Shown here: one piece after another, positions 8,763-17,536 of the stretch
How the letters are laid out: each line of letters opens with the position of its first letter
Numbering within the stretch: the first letter of the stretch is position 1
DNA from: Oligoflexia bacterium
Lineage (GTDB): Bacteria; Bdellovibrionota; Bacteriovoracia; Bacteriovoracales; Bacteriovoracaceae
Length of the DNA: 34,101 nucleotides
Reading direction: 5' to 3'
Assembly (NCBI GenBank): GCA_015231955.1
Contig: JADGAN010000049.1
Span: 1-34,101, forward strand
Translations under genes and position numbers: made by a program
Notes under the pieces: model-generated
Seen by the model: only the letters and a program-made list of their open reading frames with translations
What the model was told of the DNA's origin: nothing
The model's database searches: none

Positions 8763-10394
8763 ATGATCAAACTAGCTAGAACCGCTCTTAGGGTTACTGT
8801 AGGATTAACTTTCGTTGGGTTAATAGGTGTTAGTGTCATTGCTTCTGCGGATATAGGGCGCCAGCAATACATGGGAAGCAGTGGTGGTGGTGGTGGTGGT
8901 GGTGGCTACGGTGGTTACAGAGGTAGCGATTACAGCTATGGCCAGGATGATGATTACACTGATATGCGAGATGATTTGGGAGGAGATGGCGGTCGTGGCG
9001 GCAGTGGTGGTGGCCGTGGTGGCATTAGTGCCGGTGGATATGCTGGAGGCAGTCTCTCCTATGGACTGAGTGAATGTTCTGGGCTTAGTGGGAACGATGC
9101 AGCTTTATGTAGAAAGCTTGCAATGTCGAAATATTTTGGCGGAGAGGGTGGTGTCGATTGTATTGAGTGTATGATGGAGGCATCACAACCAGAACCCAGT
9201 GGATGGGAAAAGGCCGCCATGGTTTTAGGGGCAACCATGCCCTCGCTAGCAAGCTTAGGCTCTAATATTGCGTGGGCGCATAACTGGGGACAGTCTCAAG
9301 ATACTTGGGCCAACGCTTACAACAATGGTCTTAACGCTTGCAATACTCGCTTTCAAAATTACACCAATTACTTGAGCACCAATGGCATGAATCCTCTTGG
9401 ACCACAAGATGCCTATATGATGATGCAATGTAATGGTTTGCCGACGGGCGGTTATGCAGGATTTAATGGAATGCTTGGTAATGGTCTTGGTGGATCTGGA
9501 AATCCTTACTTGGGTGCTGGCTATACTCCAGGATTTTTAGGAGGAATGGGCGGGCCATATATGGGTGGCGGACTCAATGCAACTTTGGGGCTTGGGCCAT
9601 TTGGGGGCCAATTTGGAATGGGTGGTCCTTCTGGTGGAATGGGTGGCCCTTTTGGTGGTGGCACGGGATTTGGAGGTATGGGGCCTGGTATGGGCAGCGG
9701 CCTTGGAGCTGGTTTTGGAATTGGAATGGGCGGTAGTCCTTTTGGCGGAATGGGTGGTTCTTTTGGTGGTGGAATGAATGGTGGGTTTGATCCCTTTGGT
9801 GGAATAAATGGAGGATTTGGAGGAGGAGGCAATGGTGGGTTTGGTGGCGGACTCAATCCTTATGGTGGTGGAACGAATGGTGGATTTAATCCTTATGGTG
9901 GACTTGGTGGTGGGTTTGGGGGCAGTATTGGATTCCCAGGTTTACCGATGATGGGTGGTAATATGGGTTACCCTGGCCTTGGCGCTGGACTTGGCCTTGG
10001 TGTAGGTGGGCCTGGAGCAGGGATGATGCCTTGGGGGAGTGGTGGTATTGGTGGATATTGGGGGGCAAGCGGCGGTTGGGGTGGTGGAACTCCTGGAATG
10101 CCAGGAGGAACCGGGGGGGCGATAGATCCCTACACTGCAAACTATCAACAAAACATGATGCTTTCGTCGAGGTATCAAACGAACCTTTATGCCAATAGCT
10201 TGGCCAATATGCAACTAGGTCAAGATTATCAACGCGCAGGAACGAACTACTATAATAATGCTGGTAGCATGGGCATGGGTATGGGTATGAATCCTTATGC
10301 TGGTCTTGGAGGAGGTCTCAATTTCGGGGCCGCTCCTTTCTCCATGGGAAATCTTGGTGCCCAATTTAGCATTGGCGGAGGCTTCGGTTATTAG
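8763..10394 (+). CDS. Large secreted glycine-rich protein
   Basis: The start is ATG 8763, after GAGGAAGG; an in-frame TTG at 8745 is less likely. The 543-residue product has a signal peptide (MIKLARTALRVTVGLTFVGLIGVSVIASA). Residues about 30-95 are Gly/Asp/Arg-rich. Residues about 100-235 form a less biased region containing cysteines (ECSGLSG, LCRKL, CIECMME), possibly disulfide-bonded. Residues about 235-450 are irregular Gly repeats such as GGMGGPFGGG, NGGFDPFGG and LNPYGGG. The C-terminus is Met/Gly/Asn-rich. It is probably an exported surface or matrix-like protein; the function is unknown. Its stop codon directly abuts that of the convergent spoVR gene, with no base between. Confidence 0.75.
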   Translation: MIKLARTALRVTVGLTFVGLIGVSVIASADIGRQQYMGSSGGGGGGGGYGGYRGSDYSYGQDDDYTDMRDDLGGDGGRGGSGGGRGGISAGGYAGGSLSYGLSECSGLSGNDAALCRKLAMSKYFGGEGGVDCIECMMEASQPEPSGWEKAAMVLGATMPSLASLGSNIAWAHNWGQSQDTWANAYNNGLNACNTRFQNYTNYLSTNGMNPLGPQDAYMMMQCNGLPTGGYAGFNGMLGNGLGGSGNPYLGAGYTPGFLGGMGGPYMGGGLNATLGLGPFGGQFGMGGPSGGMGGPFGGGTGFGGMGPGMGSGLGAGFGIGMGGSPFGGMGGSFGGGMNGGFDPFGGINGGFGGGGNGGFGGGLNPYGGGTNGGFNPYGGLGGGFGGSIGFPGLPMMGGNMGYPGLGAGLGLGVGGPGAGMMPWGSGGIGGYWGASGGWGGGTPGMPGGTGGAIDPYTANYQQNMMLSSRYQTNLYANSLANMQLGQDYQRAGTNYYNNAGSMGMGMGMNPYAGLGGGLNFGAAPFSMGNLGAQFSIGGGFGY

Positions 10395-12038
10395 TTAGGT
10401 TAGAGGGCGCATCTCTTTGCCATCGTAGATGAAGATGACCTCTTTGTTGTCGTACTTGGTTGCGAGGTTTATGGGGCGTCTCCAGATGGCAAAAATGTTT
10501 TTCATAGTATCGTGAGCGTAGTTGAGGTCGAGGTCAACACCGTAGTGGCGATGGCAGAGGAGAATTTCCCCTCGATTGTTGTAATTGCCATTTTCGATTT
10601 CGATCACCGGAGAGCCAAAGTTGGTGAGCGAAGTGAGTAGCTTTTGTTTGATGGCGAGGAAGTCGCGTGTATCAATTTCGTTGCGGCCAGTGCGCGGGTT
10701 GAATTTATAAGTAAAGATTTGTTGGCGATTACAAAATTCGGGAGTAAGAAACTCGTCGATAAAGGTGATATCGTTGTGAGAGCGACGAACATCAAAAATT
10801 TTTGCCTGTCCACCTTTAAGGCGTAAATCCCAGTGCTCCTTCTCGTAGAGATTTTCACACTCATTGTACTCTTTTCCAAAACGGCCGGTGTTCCAGCGAT
10901 ACTCGATATCGCGGAAGAGTTCTAGCCCCACTTTGTAGGGGTTGAGTTGCTTTCGGCTCATCTGCATGATGCCGGAGTGGTGATCGGCAAAGTCGGTGAT
11001 TTCGGAGGAGCAGGCGGCCTTTTCTGTCATGATTCGCGAGTGCCAGTAGCTGGCCCAACCCTCATTCATTATTTTGGTGAGGCGTTGAGGAAGAAAGTAG
11101 TAGGCCTCTTCACGCAGGATGCTGATGACATCAGATTGCCACTCGGTGAGTGGAGCGTGCTGGGCCAAAAATTGCATGATATCTTTGCGAGAGGAGGAGG
11201 GTGCTTTGTGAATCTCCCCGGTTTTTGCGAGTGCATGAACCGCCTCTGCTTGTGCTGTAGGATTGTTGGGATCGAGGGATGCTGCTTTCTCTTTCTCCTG
11301 ATCCTCTTTTACAGATTTTTTATCGTGGTGTTTATCTTTGTGCTTTTTGTGCTCTTTTTTGGAGTGTTCTCCTTTGTCTTTATCCTTGTCTTTATAGTAA
11401 GGGCTGCGCATAAAGGAGCGCAAGGCCTCACTGCGGTCATCGTCATCGGAGCGCAGGCTTTCGTCTTTCGCCTGTTTATCGATCTCTTTGCGTTCACGTT
11501 GCAGTTCTGGCGTTTCAAAGAGTGCACTGATATCGATGAGATTGTCGAGAGACAAGACTTTATCGATAAATTGTTCGACCACATCAGATCCATGCTGTTC
11601 CATGTAGCGACGGATTTTAGTGCGATGGTTGGCCATGGTGTCCATCATTTTACGATTGGTGGTGGAGAACCAATAGTTATTTTTGAAGAAATCGGCGTGT
11701 CCGTAAACGTGGGCCATCACCGTTTTTTGATCGACCATGTAGTTGGCATTTAGGAGGTAGGCGTAGCAAGGATCGGTGTTGATCACCATTTCATAAATTT
11801 TTTGAACACCGTAAGCGTAGCCTTTGGAGAATTGGTCATAATCCATTCCAAATTTCCAATGGGGGTAGCGAGTAGGAAAGCCTCCTTGTGCGGCCAAAAT
11901 GTTGACGGTCTCATAATCGCAAAGTTCAAAAATTACTTCGTAGAAAGAGAGGCCGTAATCGACAGCATATTGGCAAATTACTTTTTGTAGTTCCAGTAAC
12001 TCTCCACTGATTGGTCTGGTTTTTTCCATTACGCTCAT
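10395..12038 (-). CDS. spoVR: SpoVR family protein (YcgB-like) with charged insertion
   Basis: The N-terminal half carries the SpoVR signature: LQKVICQYAVDYGLSFYEVIFELCDYETVN, then FPTRYPHWKFGMDYDQFSKGYAYG and HVYGHADFFKNNYWFS. The C-terminal half contains INEGWASYWHSRIM and YRWNTGRFG, also family motifs. SpoVR (YcgB in E. coli) accompanies the PrkA kinase and DUF444 protein and is linked to stress and stationary-phase adaptation; the molecular activity is not established. Between about residues 195 and 265 there is a Lys/Asp/His-rich low-complexity insertion (repeats such as KDKDKDKG, KKEHKKHKDKHHDKK). At 547 residues it is somewhat longer than the usual roughly 500. It starts 3 bases after the DUF444 stop, with AAGGGAA as ribosome binding site. 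Confidence 0.9.
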   Translation of the reverse strand: MSVMEKTRPISGELLELQKVICQYAVDYGLSFYEVIFELCDYETVNILAAQGGFPTRYPHWKFGMDYDQFSKGYAYGVQKIYEMVINTDPCYAYLLNANYMVDQKTVMAHVYGHADFFKNNYWFSTTNRKMMDTMANHRTKIRRYMEQHGSDVVEQFIDKVLSLDNLIDISALFETPELQRERKEIDKQAKDESLRSDDDDRSEALRSFMRSPYYKDKDKDKGEHSKKEHKKHKDKHHDKKSVKEDQEKEKAASLDPNNPTAQAEAVHALAKTGEIHKAPSSSRKDIMQFLAQHAPLTEWQSDVISILREEAYYFLPQRLTKIMNEGWASYWHSRIMTEKAACSSEITDFADHHSGIMQMSRKQLNPYKVGLELFRDIEYRWNTGRFGKEYNECENLYEKEHWDLRLKGGQAKIFDVRRSHNDITFIDEFLTPEFCNRQQIFTYKFNPRTGRNEIDTRDFLAIKQKLLTSLTNFGSPVIEIENGNYNNRGEILLCHRHYGVDLDLNYAHDTMKNIFAIWRRPINLATKYDNKEVIFIYDGKEMRPLT

Positions 12039-12041
12039 TCG

Positions 12042-13151
12042 TTAGTTCCCTTTACTCAAGAATTCTTTGATGGAGTCGAGGATTCCATCTTTGTTTTTAA
12101 TCTTGCTTAAGATTACATTCTCACTGCGCTCACCATACTTTTCAAAGAGATCTTTATAGAATTGTCCTGATCCGTAGCGACTCTCAACTTGTCCGTAGCA
12201 GAACATGTTGGAGACTGGGAGAATATCTTTTTCGAGAAGCTCTAAACAAAGTTTGGTGTCGTCGAGGGACCAGTTGTCCCCGTCAGAGAAGTGAAAAGGA
12301 TAGATGTTCCATTCATTAACATCGTAATCTTTTTTTATGATGTCTTTACAGAGAAGGAAAGCAGAGGATATGAGTGTACCTCCGCTCTCCCTGGTCTTAA
12401 AGAAGGTGTCTTCATCAACCTCTTTGGCGGTAGCATCGTGAATGATGTAGCGAATTTCAATGTTTTTGTATTGATGCCTTAACCAGAGGTTGATCCAAAA
12501 GGATTCAGTGCGAACGATCTCTTTTTGTTCATCACCCATGGAGCCGGAGACGTCCATCATGTAGATGACTACCGCAGAGTTTTCATACTCAACTTTAGTG
12601 TGAGCAGCTTTGTAGCGGTAATCATCTTTGGTAGGAATGATGATGGGATTATTAGCATCGTAAGTACCAGTGATGATCTGTCGCTTGAGCGATTCACGAA
12701 AAGTGCGTTTAAAGTGGCGAAGCGATTCCGGTCCAATGATTCCAATCGTAGTGTAACGATCTTTTCGTGATTCGATCTGGTGTTTGCCTTTGGGCTCGAT
12801 ATTAGGAAGCTCGAGTTCTTCTCCTAAAATTTGCGCTAACTCCTCGAGCGTGAGATCTACCTCAATATCTTTGCTGCCTGGCGATTGTCCAGCTTTGCCT
12901 TCACCACTTTCGTTTGGTTGCCCATCAACGGGGTCTCCACCTTGACCTTGTCCTTGTCCCATGCCTCCTTGAGAGCGATCGCCGAAGCGAAAATGTGGTG
13001 TTTCAATGTGAGGTACGGGAATGGAAAAACGCTTTCCTCCCTTGGGAATAACCATATCACTACTGGAAACGTATTTACGAAGACCTTCGCGTATCTTTCC
13101 TTTAATGATTTTTCGAAATCGAGCGTGATCCCTTTTAATTGGATGGTCCAC
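12042..13151 (-). CDS. yeaH: DUF444 protein with vWA domain (YeaH-like)
   Basis: The 369-residue protein has the YeaH/YhbH layout. An N-terminal basic segment (HARFRKIIKGKIREGLRKYV) is followed by a Gly/Gln-rich linker, then a von Willebrand A domain with the MIDAS motif DVSGSMG near residue 200 and GGTLISSA around 260 (the second metal-site loop). It is the middle gene of the conserved prkA-yeaH-spoVR operon, and its product is thought to act with PrkA in stress adaptation. Translation starts at GTG, 8 bases after AAAGGGG. It lies 35 bases downstream of prkA. Confidence 0.9.
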   Translation of the reverse strand: MDHPIKRDHARFRKIIKGKIREGLRKYVSSSDMVIPKGGKRFSIPVPHIETPHFRFGDRSQGGMGQGQGQGGDPVDGQPNESGEGKAGQSPGSKDIEVDLTLEELAQILGEELELPNIEPKGKHQIESRKDRYTTIGIIGPESLRHFKRTFRESLKRQIITGTYDANNPIIIPTKDDYRYKAAHTKVEYENSAVVIYMMDVSGSMGDEQKEIVRTESFWINLWLRHQYKNIEIRYIIHDATAKEVDEDTFFKTRESGGTLISSAFLLCKDIIKKDYDVNEWNIYPFHFSDGDNWSLDDTKLCLELLEKDILPVSNMFCYGQVESRYGSGQFYKDLFEKYGERSENVILSKIKNKDGILDSIKEFLSKGN

Positions 13152-13186
13152 GAGAAACCCCTTTGATTAAGATAAGTAACTGAACT

Positions 13187-15241
13187 CTAGCTCTTTGCTG
13201 AGTCTCCTTTTGCAAAAATCGATGCTACAAAATTCAGCGCATCTGTCGCACAGATCTCACAATAACCTTGGTTTTTAATGAGACGTGCTTTAACCACATC
13301 AATCTTCTCTTGGGTCGATTTATCCACAACGTTGGAGATGATCGTTGTAAGTTTGATGGTATCCTTTTGATCTTCAAAGAGCTTAAGCTCGAGTGCACGG
13401 TGGAGGCGCTCATTCTTTTTATAATCGAAATTTTTACCTTCAATGGCGAGTGCTCCAATGTAGTTCATGATTTCTCGACGGAAATCATCTTTTCTTGATT
13501 CTGGAATATCGATTTTTTCTTCGATAGAACGCATGAATCTTTCATCGGCCTCTTCGAGACGGTTGGAGTATTTATTGCGAATTTTTTCTTTTTGCGTGTG
13601 TGCTTTGACGTTATCAATATAGTTGGAGCAAAGAGTTTGAATTGCTTGCTCGTCTACACTGATGGCCTTTTGCACATCATTCTTCACAATGTCCTCATAC
13701 TCTTGGCGTGCGATTGCCAACATTTCACGATAGTGATCGAGCATTTCAGGGGAGTTGACAAGGGCGTGGTGCTTTAACCCGGCCTCTAGTTCATTAAATA
13801 CCATAAAAGGATTTAAACATCCGACGTGTCCATGCTTTACCAGGGAGTTAGAGATTTTATCTTGAATATAACGAGGAGAGATTCCCTCCATCCCTTCGCG
13901 CATAGCTTCTTTGCGCAACTCTTTCACATTCTCTTCGTTGTAGCCGGGTAGTGTTTTCCCGTTGTAGAGTTTCATTTTTTGCAAGCGAGTGAGATCCGAT
14001 TTTTTTGGTTCTTCAATACGCGTAAGCACCGCCCAAGTTGCGGCCATCTCGATGGTATGAGGAGCGATGTGGATACTGCCAATGGTTTTTTGATTGAAAT
14101 CACGCTCATAAATGCGAATCTCTTTATCGAGGCGAGTGATGTAAGGCACATCGATTTTTACCGTACGATCGCGGAGTGCTTCCATGAATTCGTTGTTTTG
14201 CAATTTCTTGTACTCAGGCTCATTGGTGTGTCCCAGAATAATCAGGTCGATATTGGTTTGAGAAAATTTCTTGGGCTTAATACACTGTTCTTGAGAGGCG
14301 CCAAGCAGGTCGTAAAGGAAGGCCACATCGAGTTTTAACATCTCAATAAATTCTACCATTCCGCGGTTGGCGATATTGAATTCACCATCGAAGTTAAAGG
14401 CGCGAGGATCGGAATCGGAGCCGTAACGGGCGATATTGCGATAGTTGATGTCACCGGTGAGCTCTGTGGAGTCTTGGTTCTTCTCATCTTTTGGCTGGAA
14501 AGTTCCAATACCGAGACGATCTTTTTCCGAAAGGATCAGGCGTTTTACCTTAATATGCTTCATCACTTGGGTCCAGTCGCCATTATACTTGAGCAGGTAT
14601 TGCTTTAAAATATAGCGACATGCTGGATTGACTTCACCGCGGATGGTGACCTTGCGATCTTTTTGACTGCGATTCATGTCTTGCAAGAATTTTTCACGAA
14701 CTTCAAAGGGGAGGAGTTTTAGAGGCTCTTCGTGCATAGGAGAGGCAAAAACTTTATGGCCACCGAGAATTTCTGATTCACTCTCATCCACCCATTCGTA
14801 AGTATAAAGTGCACCATCGTCGGTTTTTGAGTAGTATTCCAATCCTTTCTTTAATAAACGAGCAATTGAGGATTTTGCTGATCCGACAGGTCCATGTAGG
14901 AGGAGAATTCTTTTTTCTGTGCCGTAACCTGCGGCCGCAGATTTAAAGAAGTTCACTAATTTCATAAGGTGAACATCGATACCAAAGACGGCATCTTTGC
15001 CATTATCAAAAGGATCATCAAAGAAATTATAACGAGTGATCTCTTTTTTGTACTCCACATATTTGGTGGTGCCAAAGCTGATGATCATATCATAAATGCG
15101 CTGAAAAGCGTTTCTAGTGACTCCTGGTCTTTCAGAAACAACGTCAAGGTAATCTTGATAGGTTCCTACCCAGTTGAGATGAGCAAAATCAGCGACTTTA
15201 TAATTGTCCAGCATGAACTTTTTAATATCTATTTTTGACAT
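13187..15241 (-). CDS. prkA: PrkA serine protein kinase / AAA+ protein (YeaG-like)
   Basis: The 684-residue protein matches PrkA in length and layout: an AAA+ module with Walker [10 protein letters not shown] around residues 116-124, followed by long helical regions and the C-terminal kinase-like domain. PrkA/YeaG is described as a Ser/Thr kinase with AAA homology that is induced in stationary phase or starvation; a protease activity has also been suggested for some homologues. It is the first gene of the operon with yeaH and spoVR. It has an excellent ribosome binding site (GGAGGAGG), and a 26-base perfect palindrome starts 24 bases upstream of the ATG. Confidence 0.92.
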   Translation of the reverse strand: MSKIDIKKFMLDNYKVADFAHLNWVGTYQDYLDVVSERPGVTRNAFQRIYDMIISFGTTKYVEYKKEITRYNFFDDPFDNGKDAVFGIDVHLMKLVNFFKSAAAGYGTEKRILLLHGPVGSAKSSIARLLKKGLEYYSKTDDGALYTYEWVDESESEILGGHKVFASPMHEEPLKLLPFEVREKFLQDMNRSQKDRKVTIRGEVNPACRYILKQYLLKYNGDWTQVMKHIKVKRLILSEKDRLGIGTFQPKDEKNQDSTELTGDINYRNIARYGSDSDPRAFNFDGEFNIANRGMVEFIEMLKLDVAFLYDLLGASQEQCIKPKKFSQTNIDLIILGHTNEPEYKKLQNNEFMEALRDRTVKIDVPYITRLDKEIRIYERDFNQKTIGSIHIAPHTIEMAATWAVLTRIEEPKKSDLTRLQKMKLYNGKTLPGYNEENVKELRKEAMREGMEGISPRYIQDKISNSLVKHGHVGCLNPFMVFNELEAGLKHHALVNSPEMLDHYREMLAIARQEYEDIVKNDVQKAISVDEQAIQTLCSNYIDNVKAHTQKEKIRNKYSNRLEEADERFMRSIEEKIDIPESRKDDFRREIMNYIGALAIEGKNFDYKKNERLHRALELKLFEDQKDTIKLTTIISNVVDKSTQEKIDVVKARLIKNQGYCEICATDALNFVASIFAKGDSAKS

Positions 15242-15264
15242 GAAATCCTCCTCCTTGGTGCCAT

Positions 15265-15290
15265 TTTATGTAAAACCGGTTTTACATAAA
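15265..15290. promoter_or_regulatory. 26-base perfect palindrome in the prkA leader
   Basis: The left arm TTTATGTAAAACC (15265-15277) is the exact reverse complement of the right arm GGTTTTACATAAA (15278-15290), with no spacer. The site lies 24 bases upstream of the prkA start, overlapping its leader or promoter. A zero-spacer DNA palindrome suits a dimeric repressor or activator better than an RNA hairpin, since an RNA stem would need a loop. Confidence 0.6.
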
Positions 15291-15581
15291 CTGTTACGGC
15301 ATTTTTGTATTTGATATATCCAAAATAATTAATTTCATTCTTTTTTTTCTAAGCAGGCAATTTTTTACTACTGAATCGGCCTATAGTTTAATTTTATGCC
15401 TATTATGAAAATTATTCTATTGGTAAGCAAATTGATTCCTATTGTGTTTTTTTTCATTTTAAAGTTGAGGTTTTTGTTAAATTAATAATTTTGCTTGGGC
15501 ATTGATTATGCTATTTGCTAGAATTAACTTCAGCAGAAAGTGCTATTATGGGGTAATATATTATTCAAGAGGAAGATTTAT
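15291..15581. other. Divergent intergenic region between prkA and the PP2C gene
   Basis: This AT-rich region contains no gene that I can support. It must carry the divergent promoters of the prkA operon and the phosphatase gene. A weak candidate for the latter is TTGGGC and TAGAAT 18 bases apart (about 15494-15523). The phosphatase ribosome binding site AGAGGAAGA lies at its right end. Confidence 0.35.
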
Positions 15582-16328
15582 ATGGGAATACTGTCTATAG
15601 GGAAAACAGATATTGGCCGTGTCCGCAAGAATAATCAAGATGCTATCTATCTTAATCATCAAGTTCACCTCTACCTTGTAGCTGATGGTATGGGAGGGCA
15701 TAGTGGAGGAGAAATTGCGTCTAGTATTGCAGTCGAAAGTATTTCAAAATATTTTATGAGTAACGTTAACAAACTTGCTCCAGAGGAGCTTTTAAAAAAT
15801 GCCATCAAGTTTGCTAATCAGAGTATTTTTCAATACTCCAAGAACTCACCTGCGCTACGAGGAATGGGGACAACGGCGTGCTTACTCTTTTTTAGTGGGT
15901 CAAATCTCTATGTGGCCAATGTAGGAGATTCTAGGGCGTATTTGATTAATCGCGGGTATTTGTATCAATTGAGTAAAGACCACTCTTTGGTACAAGAGAA
16001 AATTAACCTGGGGATTTATACACGAGAGGAAGCGGCCAAAGATCGGCAAAAAAATGTGTTGGTTCGAGCAGTAGGGCATGAGGAGCGAGTCGAGATTGAT
16101 GTTTTTAATTATCGCGTCTCTAGGAACGACATGTTCATTATTTGTTCCGATGGGTTGCATGGGAAGGTAAGTGATCGCGATCTTCTCTATCTAGCTTCCA
16201 AGCAGATTGCCGATCCTGCGGTGGCGAGCAAGGAGCAAATAGAAGCATTAGCTCTCAAATTGATTGAGCAGGCCAATTGCAATGGAGGTCAAGATAATAT
16301 TTCTGTGATTGTTTCTGTTGCTCAGTAG
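15582..16328 (+). CDS. PP2C-family protein serine/threonine phosphatase (Stp1/PrpC-like)
   Basis: The 248-residue protein shows the PPM/PP2C motifs in order: DIGRVRKNNQDAIY, VADGMGGHSGGEIAS (metal ligands), GMGTTACLLF, VGDSRAYLI, SDGLHGKVSD and GGQDNISVI. These metal-dependent phosphatases remove phosphate from Ser/Thr, often acting opposite Hanks-type kinases or PrkA-like kinases. It is a single-domain cytosolic form. The start is the ATG after AGAGGAAGA; the longer in-frame start at 15540 has no ribosome binding site. It is divergent from prkA, and reversal of PrkA phosphorylation is a tempting but unproven idea. Confidence 0.9.
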   Translation: MGILSIGKTDIGRVRKNNQDAIYLNHQVHLYLVADGMGGHSGGEIASSIAVESISKYFMSNVNKLAPEELLKNAIKFANQSIFQYSKNSPALRGMGTTACLLFFSGSNLYVANVGDSRAYLINRGYLYQLSKDHSLVQEKINLGIYTREEAAKDRQKNVLVRAVGHEERVEIDVFNYRVSRNDMFIICSDGLHGKVSDRDLLYLASKQIADPAVASKEQIEALALKLIEQANCNGGQDNISVIVSVAQ

Positions 16329-16419
16329 GAGAATAAGTATTAAATTTTATGCGACAAAACAAGTTCATAGAGGTTTGTTTGGTGCTGATGGCTAAACATG
16401 CCTAGCAAGGAGCTGGTGA

Positions 16420-17517
16420 TTGAATCGATTTTATACAATCATGATTATTCCTGAACATGGCGAGAAGGTGATCTCCTTTCGTATTCCAAGACTCCTTTTT
16501 CGAGCGCTCCTGCTTCTCTTCTTTGTAGGAGCACTCTTTGCAGTGCTTTTGGCCTACGACTATAAGCAGATTTTAAATCAAGTTTATGAGAATAAGTATT
16601 TGGTGCTGGAGAATTATAAACTTCGTGATCAGTTAGGGGTTTTCCAGCTAAAGATTAACACGCTGTCGAATGATCTCCAGCGTATTTCAATCTTTGAGAA
16701 GAAGTTACGGATGCTAACCGGAGTGGGTGATGGTAAGGGGGAATCAAAAATGATCCCACCGCCAGAAGGAGAGAGGCCAGAGGGTGATCCTCTTGGTAAC
16801 CTTACCGCCCCTGGTATTGGTGCTGGTGCTCATCGGGCCATAGGTGGTAGTGAGCGTGAGATTGATATGAAAGTGTTGGAGGGAACCAAGGAGTTTATTG
16901 ATTTGCGTGATCTTTACTACCAACAGCTTGCTCGCGATTTTGGCATTCCAGTTGACTATTTTTATACGGCAACTTGGTCAAAACTGGTGAAAAAAGGTTT
17001 GGTGTTGGCCGATCAATTTGCACTCTTCGATTTTCGCTATAATGCACTTAAATCCTCTGTGGGAAAGTTGGAAGTTGCCATTAATGAACTGGATCGTTTT
17101 TGGTTGGATCGGGAGTCGGTCTTAAAATCGACGCCTTCGATTCTGCCGTCAGTTGGGTGGCTTACTAGTTTTTATGGAGTTAGGCAAAGCCCTTATGCAG
17201 GAAGGCCTAAAATTCATGAAGGGCTTGATTTAGGTGCACGCACTGGCACCCCGATTGTTGCATCTGCTGATGGTGTGGTAATCTATTCTGGTCACCGTCC
17301 CGGACTTGGAAAGTATGTGCAAATTGACCACGGGTATGGTTTGGAGACGGTGTATGGACACTGCAACCGATTGTTTGTGACCTATGGGCAAAAAGTGAGC
17401 AGAGGTGATGTGATTGCGGAGGTGGGAAATACGGGGCTATCGACAGGCCCCCATCTACATTATGAAGTGAGAGTGAATGGTATAGCGGTTGATCCGCTCT
17501 ATTTTGTACTTGAATAA
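16420..17517 (+). CDS. Membrane-anchored M23 (LytM) peptidase
   Basis: The 365-residue protein has one N-terminal transmembrane segment (about residues 25-45: [22 protein letters not shown]), then a periplasmic coiled coil (about 48-95), a Gly/Pro-rich linker, and a C-terminal M23 domain (about 245-362). The zinc ligands are visible: HEGLDLG (His and Asp) and HLHYE. M23 enzymes cut peptidoglycan cross-links; the topology resembles NlpD/MepM-like or SpoIIQ-like factors. The start is a TTG at 16420 with AAGGAG 7 bases upstream; the internal ATG seven codons later lacks such a site. It is followed 19 bases later by secA. Confidence 0.9.
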   Translation: MNRFYTIMIIPEHGEKVISFRIPRLLFRALLLLFFVGALFAVLLAYDYKQILNQVYENKYLVLENYKLRDQLGVFQLKINTLSNDLQRISIFEKKLRMLTGVGDGKGESKMIPPPEGERPEGDPLGNLTAPGIGAGAHRAIGGSEREIDMKVLEGTKEFIDLRDLYYQQLARDFGIPVDYFYTATWSKLVKKGLVLADQFALFDFRYNALKSSVGKLEVAINELDRFWLDRESVLKSTPSILPSVGWLTSFYGVRQSPYAGRPKIHEGLDLGARTGTPIVASADGVVIYSGHRPGLGKYVQIDHGYGLETVYGHCNRLFVTYGQKVSRGDVIAEVGNTGLSTGPHLHYEVRVNGIAVDPLYFVLE

Positions 17518-17536
17518 AAATCAGGAGATATTGACG

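Noticed and set aside
9521-9856. Pro-rich minus-strand frame
   Set aside because: It is the complement of the Gly-rich repeats of the secreted protein, where GGN codons read as Pro on the other strand.
10947-11753. A 268-codon plus-strand frame opposite spoVR
   Set aside because: It is antisense to the clearly conserved SpoVR protein, and its hydrophobic run is the complement of the Lys/Asp-rich repeat.
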